From: Brevundimonas abyssalis TAR-001
GTDB taxonomy: Bacteria > Pseudomonadota > Alphaproteobacteria > Caulobacterales > Caulobacteraceae
Direction: 5' to 3'
Assembly: GCF_000466985.1 (NCBI RefSeq)
Contig: NZ_BATC01000003.1
Coordinates: forward strand, 42,271-106,270
DNA length: 64,000 nucleotides
In this document: piece after piece, positions 35,431 to 44,725 of the stretch
Numbering within the stretch: position 1 is the stretch's first letter
How the letters are laid out: each line of letters opens with the position of its first letter
The notes under the pieces: model-generated
Database searches by the model: none
What the model was told of the DNA's origin: nothing
Seen by the model: the letters and a program-made list of their open reading frames with translations, nothing else
Program-made: the position numbers and the translations under genes

Positions 35431-36224
35431 TCAGGCGGCTTCGGTCTGGCGCGCCGGATGGAAGAACAGGGCCTGGCTGATGGCCGCCTTCACCGTTTCC
35501 GGCTGGAAGGGCTTGGTGATCAGGAAGGTGGGTTCGGGCCGCTCCCCTGTCAGCAGACGCTCCGGGAAGGCGGTGATGAAGATCACCGGGACATTGATGC
35601 TCTTCAGGATGTCCTTGACCGCGTCGATGCCCGAGGACCCGTCCGCCAGCTGGATGTCGGCCAGAACCAGGCCGGGGCGATGACGGGAAACCGCATCCAC
35701 CGCCTCGTCGTGGGTGGTGGCGGTGGCCGAAACCGTATGGCCCAGCTCCTTGACCAGGGACTCGATGTCGGCCGAAATGATCGGCTCGTCCTCGATGATC
35801 AGCACGTCGGTGGCCAGTTCGGCGTCGATTTCGCGCTGGGCGTCGCCGATCAGGCTTTCAATGTCGCTGAGCTCGGCGCCCAGGATCTGCGCCGCTTCGG
35901 ACGGCGTGAAGCCTTCCAGCGCGGTCAGCAGGAAGGCCTGACGGGACTTGGGCGCGATCTTCATCAGCCGCTGCGATGCGTCGTCTTCGCTTTCCATCCC
36001 GCTCTTGTCCTCCAGCCGGGCGCGGTGGCGACCCAGATGGTGTGGAAGACGTGATAGAGCGCCACCCGGGGCGTCATGGCGGCGGGCAGCTGCTGTTCAC
36101 CCGCTGCGAGCGCCTCAAGGGCCACGCGGACATAGTTGTCGCCGGTGCTTTGATCGCCGGTCAGGGCGCGCGCATAGCGGCGCACATAGGGCAGATGAGG
36201 CGCGAGTCTCGCCAGAAGGCTCAT
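35431..36224 (-). CDS. phyR: General stress response anti-anti-sigma factor PhyR (frameshifted)
   Basis: Response regulator that, once phosphorylated, binds NepR and frees the sigma factor EcfG. The N-terminal sigma-like half (MSLLARLAPHLPYVRRYARALTGDQ) and the receiver half (LATDVLIIEDEPIISADIE, phospho-Asp in LVLADIQLADGSS, ITAFPERLLTGERPEPTFLITKPF) lie in two frames. One C lost near 36018 on the coding strand (CCCC to CCC) explains the break, and 264 residues result, the normal PhyR size. It is divergent from nepR-ecfG and has its own EcfG-type promoter, the usual positive loop. Confidence 0.93.
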
Positions 36225-36288
36225 TCTTGGATTTCCCCGACATAAGGTGTTCGTCCGGCCCGGCCGGAGCCGGGCGGTGATCCCGACC

Positions 36289-36313
36289 AACGTATCCGCG
36301 CGGCAACGGTTCC
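36289..36313 (-). promoter_or_regulatory. EcfG-type promoter of phyR
   Basis: Minus strand GGAAC (36313-36309), 16-bp spacer, CGTT (36292-36289). Exact match to the general stress sigma consensus, about 65 bp upstream of the phyR ATG. Confidence 0.85.
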
Positions 36314-36333
36314 CGCCAGCCGGAGAAGCTTGA

Positions 36334-36353
36334 GCATTAAATCGGCTTAATGC
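36334..36353. promoter_or_regulatory. Perfect palindrome upstream of the nepR promoter
   Basis: GCATTAA-ATCGGC-TTAATGC, ending one base before the GGAAC box. It also contains TTAA-N6-TTAA, one base short of the CtrA spacing. Possible operator. Confidence 0.5.
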
Positions 36354-36354
36354 C

Positions 36355-36380
36355 GGAACTCGTTGGGCAGAGAGGACGTT
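36355..36380 (+). promoter_or_regulatory. EcfG-type promoter of nepR-ecfG
   Basis: GGAAC (36355-36359), 17-bp spacer, CGTT (36377-36380). Exact consensus; about 60 bp before nepR. Confidence 0.88.
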
Positions 36381-36442
36381 GACGGTCCCGAACTGACACG
36401 CGAAGGCGTGCGCATCATCAAGAGTCGGGCGGCAAGCGCTTC

Positions 36443-36646
36443 ATGATCGATCAATCAAACCAGTCCCGCCGGTCCCCGGCCCCGCCGGAAGACGGGGACG
36501 ACGGGCTGGAAGAGGCGCGCCTGCGCCAACAGGCCATCGGGGTCAAGCTTCGGCACATGTTCGACCAGGTGGTCAACGAACCGGTGCCCGACGAGTTTCT
36601 GGACATCCTGCGCAGGGCCGACAAGAAGGCCGAGGGCGACTCATGA
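36443..36646 (+). CDS. nepR: Anti-sigma factor NepR
   Basis: 67-residue anti-sigma factor that sequesters EcfG until PhyR-P displaces it. The conserved helices are seen in IGVKLRHMFDQVVNEPVPDEFLDILRR-like order (about residues 32-59). The N-terminus is disordered and acidic, as in the family. The stop overlaps the ecfG start by 4 bp (ATGA), so the two are translationally coupled. Confidence 0.95.
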   Translation: MIDQSNQSRRSPAPPEDGDDGLEEARLRQQAIGVKLRHMFDQVVNEPVPDEFLDILRRADKKAEGDS

Positions 36647-37253
36647 CGGGCGCACGCTCTGCGGCTCCGAAACCTCCCTCATCGGACGACGAAGCCTTCA
36701 AGACCCAGCTTGTTTCACTGATTCCGCATCTGCGGGCCTTCGCCCGCACCTTGGCCGGCGACCCCACGGCGGCCGATGATCTGGCCCAGGACGCCATGAT
36801 GAAGGCGTGGGACGCCCGCGCCAGCTATCAGATGGGCACCAACATGAAGGCCTGGACCTTCATGATCCTGCGCAACCAGTTCTATTCAGAAAAGCGCCGG
36901 TCCTGGCGCCAGTCGCAACTGGACCAGGAGGCCGCCGAGCGCACGCTCGTGGCGGTGGACGACCCCGAGGCGCCGGTGGCCCTGGATGAACTGCGCCTGG
37001 CGCTGGCCAGCCTGCCGGAAGAGCAGCGCGAGGCTCTGGTGCTGGTCGGGGCGGGCGGCTTCGCCTACGAGGAGGCCGCCGAAATCTGCAACTGCGCGGT
37101 CGGCACCGTGAAAAGCCGGGTCAGCCGCGCGCGTCGGGCGCTGCAGCAGACGCTGGAGCAGGGCGCTACGCCCGCGACGGCAAGGCCGCCGGCGACGCCA
37201 TGCGCTCCATTCTCGCCGACGCGGACCGGCTGAGTACGCAGCGGCAGGGTTAG
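36643..37253 (+). CDS. ecfG: ECF sigma factor EcfG (sigma-T), frameshifted near the end
   Basis: Sigma factor of the alphaproteobacterial general stress response. Region 2 contains AFARTLAGDPTAADDLAQDA and AWTFMILRNQFYSEKRR; region 4 has LPEEQREALVLVGAGGFAYE and CAVGTVKSRVSRARRAL. The open frame ends at 37233 with an odd Pro-rich tail. Adding one G near 37162 (CAGGGC to CAGGGGC) gives YARDGKAAGDAMRSILADAD and a TAG at 37251-37253, 203 residues in total. The phyK gene begins 5 bp after that stop. Confidence 0.93.
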
Positions 37254-37257
37254 GCCG

Positions 37258-38985
37258 GTGGTCCGGCTGGGGCGGCGCTTCGCCACCAACAGGGCGCAGG
37301 GCATCCGCTTTCGCCTGGCCGCAGCCATGGCGGTGGCCCTGTTGCCGATCCTGCTTCTCAGCGCCATCCAGACCCAGGCCGCCTTCCAGAGCGAAGCGGA
37401 GGACCGGCGTCATGACCTGGTGCTGGGCGCCGAGCGCAGCGCGGCCACGGCCAAGGCGCGGCTGGACAGCGCCACGGTGCTGCTGGAGGTGCTGCGCCCT
37501 GAGTCCCTCGGTCTTTACTGCGCGCCGCGCCTGCGGGCCCTGGTGGCCGAACTGGACGGGTATGACGCCCTTTATCGGTTCACCCCCACCGGCCGGGTGG
37601 CCTGCGCCTCCACCTCGGTCCAGGGCGATCTGACGGTTCGCGACACGCCCTGGTTCGCGCGGATACAGAGCGGCGAGACCGTGGTGCTGACCCGGGCGCC
37701 GGACCGGCTGGCCTCCGAACCCGCCTTGCTGGCGGCAGTGCGCTCGGAGCGGCCCATGGGCGCCTTCGACGGCGTTCTGGCGGCGATCATTCCCCTGTCG
37801 TCCCTGCAGCCGGACGTCAGCGACCGGTCGTTGCCGGAGGGCACGGAGGTGGCTCTGACGGATGCGTCCGGCGTCCTGCTCACGGCCACCGACGCAGCGG
37901 CCTTCGAAACCCGGGACGAGAACGCCCTGGCCGGCTGGGTGGACCGGGCCCGCGAGGGTGCGGTGGAGTTCCACGCGCGGGATGCGTCGGGACGATCCCG
38001 CCTCTATGCGGGCGCGGCCCTGGCGGGGCGGGACGTCTATGTGCTGCTCTCCACGCCTGATCCCGGGCTCCTGTCCTGGGCGCAGCTGAATCCCACGGGC
38101 ACGCTGTTGCTGCCTCTGGCCGCCTGGCTGATGGCGTTCCTGGCGGTGATGATCTTCACCGACCGCATCGTGATCCGCTGGCTGGACTATCTGGAGCGCG
38201 TCGCCTCCATCTACGCCAAGGGACGCTTCACCGTGCGCCCGGTTCAGGCCGAAAACGCGCCGGCCGAGATCCGCGTCCTGGCGAGGACCCTGGACGAGAT
38301 GGCCGAGGCCATCAGCGAGCGTGACCTTTCGCTGACCGAATCCCTGGCGGAGAAGGACGCGCTGATGCGCGAGATCCACCACCGGGTGAAGAACAACCTG
38401 CAGATCATCTCCTCGCTGCTGAGCATGCAGCAGCGCGCCCTGACCGACCCGGCGGCGCGGGCGGCCGTCGGCGATACGCGTCAGCGCATTTCCGCCCTGG
38501 CCCTGATCTACCGCACGCTCTACCAGAGCCCCGACATCCGGGAGGCCGATCTGGCGGACTTCCTGCGGGAGCTGACCGGTCAGCTGGTCGCCTCGGAATC
38601 CGGGCGCGGCCCGGTGGTCTCCAGCCAGGTCACGGCGGACTCCCTGGTCATTGATCCGGATCGTCTGGCGCCCTTGGCCCTGTGGGCGGTCGAAGCCATA
38701 TCCAACGCCCAGAAGCACGCTTTCGCCGGGCGTGGCGGCACGCTCCATGTGCGGTTCACGGCTGACGACGCGACCTGCCGCCTCGAGGTCGAGGACGACG
38801 GGCCGGGCACCGACGTCTCCACCCTGGAGGGCGGGGTCGGCCGCACCCTGATGACGGCCTTCGCGCGCCAGCTGCGCGGGGAGGCGGCGTTTGAAGCGCG
38901 CCCCGAAGGCGGCATGATCGCGCGCCTGACGTTCCCGCGGCCCGATCCCTTGCCGCCGTCGGTGCATGGCGCGCCGCTGAACTGA
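37258..38985 (+). CDS. phyK: HisKA_2-type sensor histidine kinase (PhyK)
   Basis: 575-residue membrane kinase that probably phosphorylates PhyR. A GTG start leads to one helix (about 20-42), a periplasmic sensor region (about 43-280), a second helix (about 281-302), and a HAMP-like part. The HisKA_2 motif EIHHRVKNNLQIISSLL carries the phospho-acceptor at His374/375. The HATPase domain has EAISNAQKHAF and VEDDGPG. Its place directly after ecfG is the common PhyK arrangement. GTG was chosen because the frame opens only there after the corrected ecfG stop. Confidence 0.9.
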   Translation: MVRLGRRFATNRAQGIRFRLAAAMAVALLPILLLSAIQTQAAFQSEAEDRRHDLVLGAERSAATAKARLDSATVLLEVLRPESLGLYCAPRLRALVAELDGYDALYRFTPTGRVACASTSVQGDLTVRDTPWFARIQSGETVVLTRAPDRLASEPALLAAVRSERPMGAFDGVLAAIIPLSSLQPDVSDRSLPEGTEVALTDASGVLLTATDAAAFETRDENALAGWVDRAREGAVEFHARDASGRSRLYAGAALAGRDVYVLLSTPDPGLLSWAQLNPTGTLLLPLAAWLMAFLAVMIFTDRIVIRWLDYLERVASIYAKGRFTVRPVQAENAPAEIRVLARTLDEMAEAISERDLSLTESLAEKDALMREIHHRVKNNLQIISSLLSMQQRALTDPAARAAVGDTRQRISALALIYRTLYQSPDIREADLADFLRELTGQLVASESGRGPVVSSQVTADSLVIDPDRLAPLALWAVEAISNAQKHAFAGRGGTLHVRFTADDATCRLEVEDDGPGTDVSTLEGGVGRTLMTAFARQLRGEAAFEARPEGGMIARLTFPRPDPLPPSVHGAPLN

Positions 38986-38994
38986 TCGGGGCGC

Positions 38995-39018
38995 GGAACC
39001 GGGGCGCTCCGTGACGTT
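38995..39018 (+). promoter_or_regulatory. Candidate EcfG-type promoter for the entericidin gene
   Basis: GGAAC (38995-38999), a 15-bp spacer and CGTT (39015-39018). The spacer is one shorter than usual. It lies 51 bp upstream of the entericidin ATG. Confidence 0.6.
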
Positions 39019-39069
39019 AGCCTGCCGTCACTGTCACGCTCCGGCCCCCGGAGCCATAGGAGCCAGACC

Positions 39070-39207
39070 ATGCGCAAGATTTTCGCCCTCGCGGCCGCCG
39101 CCGCCCTGATGACCGTCGCCGCCTGCAACACCCTTTCCGGCGTTGGTCAGGACGCCCAGGCCGCCGGCCAGGCCGTCGAGAACTGCGCCGAAGGCGCGAC
39201 CTGCTGA
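39070..39207 (+). CDS. Entericidin A/B family lipoprotein
   Basis: 45-residue lipoprotein: signal peptide MRKIFALAAAAALMTVAAC with the lipobox VAAC, then a short mature part NTLSGVGQDAQAAGQAVENC typical of entericidins. It is below the usual gene-calling length but has a clear start, lipobox and terminator. Entericidins are stress-induced envelope lipoproteins, and in several alphaproteobacteria they belong to the general stress regulon. The EcfG-like promoter and adjacency to phyK fit that. Confidence 0.85.
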   Translation: MRKIFALAAAAALMTVAACNTLSGVGQDAQAAGQAVENCAEGATC

Positions 39208-39232
39208 ACGGCTGAAGCCTGACAACATCGTG

Positions 39233-39264
39233 AGCCCCGCAGCCTCCGGCTGCGGGGCTTTCGT
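39233..39264 (+). terminator. Rho-independent terminator after the entericidin gene
   Basis: 12-bp stem AGCCCCGCAGCC / GGCTGCGGGGCT with a 3-nt loop, followed by TTC. Confidence 0.85.
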
Positions 39265-39337
39265 GTGTCTGGACCGCAGGGACGTCACGCTCTAGCTTGC
39301 CTTCCGGCCGCCCGCAGAGGCGGCGGGGGGACGTCGC

Positions 39338-41004
39338 ATGAACGCAAAGGTTTCGGGGGATCCGGCGGCCAGGGGCCCTGGTCTGCGCACCGTCGTCGGG
39401 GCCTCGGCCGCCGGCACCGCCTTCGAATGGTATGACTTCTTCATCTTCGGCTCCCTGACCGCGATCATCGCGCGGCATTTCTATGCCGAGGTGGGGGAGG
39501 CGACGTCCTACATCCTGGCGCTGCTGACCTTCGGGGTCGGGTTCGTGGTCCGGCCGCTGGGCGCCCTGGTGTTCGGCTGGTTCGGGGATCAGGTGGGGCG
39601 CAAGACCACCTTTCTGGTGACCATCACCCTGATGGGGGTCGCCACCGTCGCCATCGGCCTTCTGCCCGACTACAGCCAGGCGGGCATCATCGCCCCGATC
39701 CTGCTGATCACCATGCGCATCCTGCAGGGGTTCGCCCTGGGCGGCGAGTACGGCGGGGCCGCCATCTTCGTGGCCGAGCATTCGCCGAACGAGAAGCGGG
39801 GCTTCCTGACCGGCTGGATCCAGACCACCGCGGCGCTGGGCCTGATCGGGGCGCTGGTGGTGATCATCGTCACCCGCCTGACCGTGGGCGCCGAGGCGTT
39901 CAATGAATGGGGCTGGCGCATCCCCTTCCTGCTGTCGGCCTTCCTGCTGGTGATCTCTCTGTGGATCCGCATGAAGCTGCATGAAAGCCCGGCCTTCCAG
40001 CGCATGGCCGCCGAAAGCACGGAAAAGCGCGCGCCGTTCAAGGAGTCGTTCCTGACCTGGCGCAACGGCCGGTTCGTCCTGCTGGCCCTGTTCGGCATCA
40101 TGATCGCCCAGGGCGCGGTCTGGTATGCGGGCTATTTCTATACGCGCTTCTTCATGGAGCGGGTGCTGAAGGTGGAGGTGGCCACGGTGGACGCCTGGTG
40201 CTGGCCGTGACGGTGGTGTCAGCCTTCCTCTATGTCTTCTTCGGCTGGCTGTCGGACCGGGTGGGCCGCAAGCCCGTCATGCTGTTCGGCATGATCCTGG
40301 CCCTGGTGGCCTTCTTCCCGGGTTTCCAGGCCCTGACGCGGGCCGCCAATCCGGCCCTGGCCGAGGCCCAGGCGTCCGCCCCGGTGACCATCATCGCCGA
40401 CCCGGCCACCTGCGCGGTGCAGTTCGATCCCGTGGGCCGGGCCGCCTTCGCCTCGTCCTGTGACCTGGCCAAGGGCGTGCTGTCCGGCGCCGGCGTCAGC
40501 TATCGCAACGAGGCGGCGCCGGAAGGGACCACCGCCATGGTCCGCATCGGCGACCGGCTGATCCCGTCACTGGAGGCGTCCAGCCTGGACGCCGCGGGCG
40601 TCGCCGCCGCCCGCGCCGATGTGCAGGCGCGGGTGCGCGGGGCCCTGATCGAGGCCGGCTATCCTGAACGGGCCGACCCGGATCGCATGAACCTGCCCGC
40701 CGTCTTCGGCATCCTGATGGTGTTCATCATCGCCGCCACTGCGCTGTACGGCCCCCAGGCCGCCGCCCTGGTGGAGCTGTTCCCGACCCGGGTGCGCTAC
40801 ACGGCCATGAGCCTGCCCTACCATGTGGGCACCGGCTGGGTCGGGGGGCTGCTGCCCGCCGCCAGCTTCGCTTTGGTGGCCTGGTCCGGGGACATCTATT
40901 TCGGTCTCTGGTATGCGGTCGGGTTCACGGCCGTGGCGGTGATCGTCAGCCTGATCTGGCTGCCGGAGACCAAGGGCCGTGATCTGGATTCCATCCAGAC
41001 GTGA
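39338..41004 (+). CDS. MHS-family MFS transporter (frameshifted)
   Basis: Proton-coupled major facilitator of the metabolite:H+ symporter group (ProP/ShiA/KgtP-like). It begins with the family signature AAGTAFEWYDFFIFG, then the GxxxDRxGR-type loop (FGDQVGRKTTF), a second copy (LSDRVGRKPVML), and LPETKGRDLD at the end. An unusually long hydrophilic insert (about 345-450) lies between helices 8 and 9. The frame breaks near 40195, where GCCCTGG reads GCCTGG; with one C restored it is 555 residues. Substrate unknown, probably a carboxylate or osmolyte. Confidence 0.88.
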
Positions 41005-41067
41005 TGCAGCCGGTCCGGCCCGTTTGCGTTCGTCTGTGACACCCTCCCCGTCGTCAGGAGCTTCACC

Positions 41068-42519
41068 ATGTCCGACCCCAAGGCCGCCGGCCGCGCGCTG
41101 ATCCGCGAACACGCCCTGATCGCGGGCGAGGCGATCCCGGTGAAGGGGGAAGGCATCGCCGTGGACGATCCGGCCACCGGCGAGATCATCGGCCATGTGC
41201 CGGATCTGGGCGCGGCCGAGACCGAGCGGGCCGTCAAGGCCGCGCACGACGCCTTCGCAGACTGGTCGCGATCGGACCCCCACGCGCGCGCCGCCTTCCT
41301 GCGCCGCTGGGCCGCGCTGATCGACGAGAACGCCGAGGGCATCGCGGGCCTGATGGCGCTGGAGAACGGCAAGACCCTGACCGAGGCCAGGGGCGAGATC
41401 GCCTACGCCAACGGCTTCATCAAATGGTCGGCGGGCGAGGCCGAGCGCATCCTGGGCGAAACCCAGGACACGCCGCTGGGACATCTGATCGTGACCTTCA
41501 AGGAGGCGGTGGGGCCCTGCGCCCTGATCACGCCCTGGAACTTCCCCGCCGCCATGCTGACCCGGAAGCTGGGGCCGGCCTTCGCTGCGGGCTGCACGGC
41601 GGTGGTCAAGCCCGCCAGCCAGACCCCCTTCACCGCCATCGCCCTGGTCGAGCTGGCCTATGAGGCGGGCCTGCCCAAGGGCGCCCTGTCGATCATCACC
41701 GGCGATGCGGCCACCATCGGCGGCGTCCTGACCGCCTCGCCCCTGATCCGCAAGCTGTCCTTCACCGGCTCCACCCCCGTGGGCCGCAAGCTGGCCGAGC
41801 AATGCGCCCCGACGTTGAAGCGGGTGTCCATGGAGCTGGGCGGCGCGGCGCCCCTGATCGTGTTCGAAGACGCCGACCTGGATCTGGCCGTGGCCGAGAC
41901 CATCAAGGGCAAGTTCCGTAATTCCGGTCAGACCTGCGTCTGCCCCAACCGGGTCTATGTGCACGCCTCCATCGCCGAGGCCTATGCGGAGCAGCTGGCC
42001 GCCGAGGTGGCGAAGCTCAAGGTCGGCGCCGCCTTCGAACCGGACGTGAAGGTCGGCCCGCTGATCGAGGACAAGGCCCTGGACAAGGTCGAGGACCACC
42101 TGACCAAGGTCCAGGCGGCCGGCGGCAAGGTGCTGACCGGCGGCTCACGTCATGCGCTGGGCGGTCGCTTCTTCGAGCCCACCGTGACTCTCGGTGGCGA
42201 CGACGCCCTGTTCCGCGAGGAAGAGACCTTCGGGCCGCTGGTCCCCGTGTTTCCGTTCGAGGACGAGGCCGAGGTCCTGCACAAGGCCAACGCCACCCCC
42301 TACGGCCTGGCCTCCTTCGTCTTCACCCGCGATCTGGACCGGGCCATGCGTGTGGCGCGTCGGCTGGAGAACGGCATCGTCGGCGTGAACGCGGCCATGG
42401 TCTCCACGCCGGTGGCTCCCTTCGGCGGGGTCAAGCAGTCCGGCTACGGCCGTGAGGGCTCGGTCCACGGCATCGAGGAGTATCTGGACATCAAGGCGGT
42501 GACCCTGAACCTGAGATAG
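41068..42519 (+). CDS. gabD: NAD(P)-dependent succinate-semialdehyde dehydrogenase
   Basis: Aldehyde dehydrogenase of 483 residues, GabD type, which oxidises succinate semialdehyde to succinate in the GABA pathway. The cofactor site (ITPWNFPAAM), general base Glu256 in MELGGAAP and nucleophile Cys290 in GQTCVCPN are all present with the normal spacing of 34. The C-terminal GVKQSGYGREGS is typical of this subgroup. The MFS transporter immediately upstream on the same strand might bring in a precursor, but that is inference. Confidence 0.9.
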   Translation: MSDPKAAGRALIREHALIAGEAIPVKGEGIAVDDPATGEIIGHVPDLGAAETERAVKAAHDAFADWSRSDPHARAAFLRRWAALIDENAEGIAGLMALENGKTLTEARGEIAYANGFIKWSAGEAERILGETQDTPLGHLIVTFKEAVGPCALITPWNFPAAMLTRKLGPAFAAGCTAVVKPASQTPFTAIALVELAYEAGLPKGALSIITGDAATIGGVLTASPLIRKLSFTGSTPVGRKLAEQCAPTLKRVSMELGGAAPLIVFEDADLDLAVAETIKGKFRNSGQTCVCPNRVYVHASIAEAYAEQLAAEVAKLKVGAAFEPDVKVGPLIEDKALDKVEDHLTKVQAAGGKVLTGGSRHALGGRFFEPTVTLGGDDALFREEETFGPLVPVFPFEDEAEVLHKANATPYGLASFVFTRDLDRAMRVARRLENGIVGVNAAMVSTPVAPFGGVKQSGYGREGSVHGIEEYLDIKAVTLNLR

Positions 42520-42520
42520 G

Positions 42521-42940
42521 TCAGACCTTCTTCAGGCCGTCGATGAAGGCGCGAACCTCGGGCTCCATCCAGTCCGGCCCGTCCCACCAGAAGCGCGACA
42601 GGGCTTCGTGGTTGAGGCGCACCCAGTCGATGACGGACTGCGCCATGCGGCTCAGATCCCGATCGGAAAGGCTGTTCGCCACCACGCGGGGTTCGGAGGC
42701 GACATTGACGGAGAAGCTCGGTTGGTGACGTCCAGGCTTCAGGAAATATTTTACTCTCGGGCCGTGGGATCCCATGGCTGTCGAGATCATGATTACGCCC
42801 GGCACGCCGGTCTGGTCTTCGGTGAGATTGGCCATCTCGAAGATGTCTTCATCGTCGAGCAGGCTGATCTCCTCGTCGAGCGTCGGCTCGCGATCCGTCC
42901 AGACAGCAGGAGATTCCGAAAAGCCCATGGCTGAAATCAT
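42521..42940 (-). CDS. Conserved-looking hypothetical protein
   Basis: About 139 residues, no signal or membrane helix. The N-terminal third is very acidic (LDEEISLLDDEDIFEMANL), followed by a segment GPRVKYFLKPGRHQPSFSV, which resembles small DUF-type proteins with a beta core, and a helical C-terminus with RFWWDGPDWM. No family is recognised. The start is uncertain: AGGAGG abuts the ATG at 42940, while the ATG at 42928 is 12 nt from it. Its end is 1 bp from the gabD stop on the other strand. Confidence 0.6.
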   Translation of the reverse strand: MISAMGFSESPAVWTDREPTLDEEISLLDDEDIFEMANLTEDQTGVPGVIMISTAMGSHGPRVKYFLKPGRHQPSFSVNVASEPRVVANSLSDRDLSRMAQSVIDWVRLNHEALSRFWWDGPDWMEPEVRAFIDGLKKV

Positions 42941-42960
42941 CCTCCTGGCCCCTGATTGAG

Positions 42961-43437
42961 TCAAACGGGCAAGGCCCCGCGCTTGACCACCGTGCGCATG
43001 GACACCGACGAGGACACCCGCGTCACGCCGGGGATGCGGGTCAGCTCCTTGGAGTGGACCCGCTCGAGGTCGTCTACGTCCCGAACCACCAGACGCAGCA
43101 GATAGTCAGACCCGCCGGTCATCAGGTGGCACTCCACCACCTCGGGCACGGTGGCGATGGCGGTTTCGAAGGCGGTCAGGGCGCTTTCGGACTGGGACGA
43201 CAGGGTCACGGTGACGAAGACGCTGATGGGCAGACCCACGGCGCGCTCGTTGATGATGGCGGTGTAGCGGCTGATGACGCCCGCCGCCTCCATGGCCCGA
43301 AGGCGGCGCAGGCAAGCGGACTCCGACAGGTTCACCGCCCGGGCCAGGTCCACATTGCTGATGCGGCCGTCCTCCTGCAGGGTGCGCAGCATCTTGCGGT
43401 CGACGACGTCCAGTTCAACGGCGGAAACGGTCTTCAT
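42961..43437 (-). CDS. Lrp/AsnC family transcriptional regulator
   Basis: 158-residue Lrp-type regulator: winged helix with DVVDRKMLRTLQEDGRISN and NLSESACLRRLRAMEAAGVI, then the RAM ligand-sensing domain (PEVVECHLMTGGSDYLLRLV). It is divergent from the alanine dehydrogenase gene with 131 bp between them, so it probably senses alanine or a related amino acid and activates ald, as AldR/Lrp proteins do elsewhere. The first ATG consistent with the family N-terminus (MKTVSAVELD) was chosen over an upstream in-frame ATG. Confidence 0.92.
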   Translation of the reverse strand: MKTVSAVELDVVDRKMLRTLQEDGRISNVDLARAVNLSESACLRRLRAMEAAGVISRYTAIINERAVGLPISVFVTVTLSSQSESALTAFETAIATVPEVVECHLMTGGSDYLLRLVVRDVDDLERVHSKELTRIPGVTRVSSSVSMRTVVKRGALPV

Positions 43438-43568
43438 GGCGGCTCCTGACGCAATATCCTGCATGTTTACGCGGATCAGGCGGCGAAAAGAAGCAGGAAC
43501 CTGCCCGCCGCCCGGGCGTAGATTGCGCCCCAACCCGTCACCGGGACCATGCTCAGGGAGAGATCATC

Positions 43569-44683
43569 ATGCGCGTCGGCGTGCCCAAGGAAATCAAGCC
43601 CAACGAACACCGCATCGGCCTGACCCCCACCGCCGTGCGCGAATACGCCGCCCGGGGTCACGAGGTCCTGATCGAGAAGGGCGCCGGCCTGGGCGCCGGT
43701 TTCGCCGACGACGCCTATGAGGCGTGCGGCGCCAGGATCGTCCCGGACGCCGCTGCGGTCTTCGATCAGGCCCAGATGATCGTGAAGGTGAAGGAACCCC
43801 AGAAGACCGAATGGCCGCGCCTGAAGCCGGATCAGATCCTGTTCACCTATCTGCACCTGGCGCCCGATCCCGATCAGACCAAGGGGCTGCTGGAGTCCGG
43901 CTGCGCCGCCATCGCCTATGAGACGGTCACCGATTCCAAGGGCGGCCTGCCGCTGCTGGCGCCCATGTCCGAGGTGGCCGGGCGCATCGCCGTGTTCTCG
44001 GCGGCGGAGACCCTGCTGAAGCACAACGGCGGCATGGGTCTGCTGCTGTGCGGCGTGCCGGGCGTGTCGCCGGCCCGCGTGGTTGTGCTGGGCGGCGGCG
44101 TCGTCGGCATGAACTCGGCCCGCATGGCGCTGGGTCTGAACGCCGAGGTGGTGGTGATGGAGCGCTCCATCCCCCGCATGCGCGAGATCGACGAGGCCAC
44201 CTCGGGCCGCGTCATCACCCGCTTCTCCTCCATCAACGCCATCGAGGAAGAGATCCTCAAGGCCGACGTGGTCATCGGCGCGGTGCTGGTGCCCGGCGCC
44301 TCGGCGCCCAAGCTGATCAAGCGCGAGCACCTGTCGCGCATGAAGCCGGGCTCGGTGCTGGTGGACGTGGCCATCGACCAGGGCGGCTGTTTCGAAACCA
44401 GCCGGCCGACCACCCACGAGGATCCCACCTATGAGGTGGACGGCGTGGTGCACTACTGCGTGGCCAATATGCCGGGCGCGCCCCGCGCACGTCCTCGGAA
44501 GCCCTGAACAACGCCACCCTGCCTTTCGGCCTGGCCCTGGCCGATCACGGGCTGGATGCTCTCAAGAAGGATCCCCACCTGGCGCGGGGCCTGAACGTGC
44601 TGGGCGGCAAGATCACCTACCCCGCCGTGGCCGAGGCTCTGGGCATGGACTACGTCGATCCCTACGGCGTCTGGAAGGACTGA
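43569..44683 (+). CDS. ald: Alanine dehydrogenase (frameshifted)
   Basis: NAD-dependent L-alanine dehydrogenase (alanine to pyruvate and ammonia). [20 protein letters not shown], the substrate Lys in VKVKEPQ, the His in TYLHLAPD, and the NAD fold [19 protein letters not shown] are all present. The frame breaks near 44480 within NMPGA; restoring one base leads to [19 protein letters not shown] and an end at [10 protein letters not shown], exactly 371 residues, the classic length. Missing only one base from an otherwise perfect gene, it is probably intact in the organism. Confidence 0.93.
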
Positions 44684-44692
44684 CGCCATGAT

Positions 44693-44719
44693 CGCCCTCT
44701 CCCGTCGCGGGAGGGGGCG
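44693..44719. terminator. Hairpin between ald and the threonine aldolase gene
   Basis: 12-bp stem CGCCCTCTCCCG / CGGGAGGGGGCG with one G-T pair and a 3-nt loop. It lies between convergent stops and has no T-tract. Confidence 0.55.
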
Positions 44720-44725
44720 ACGGCT

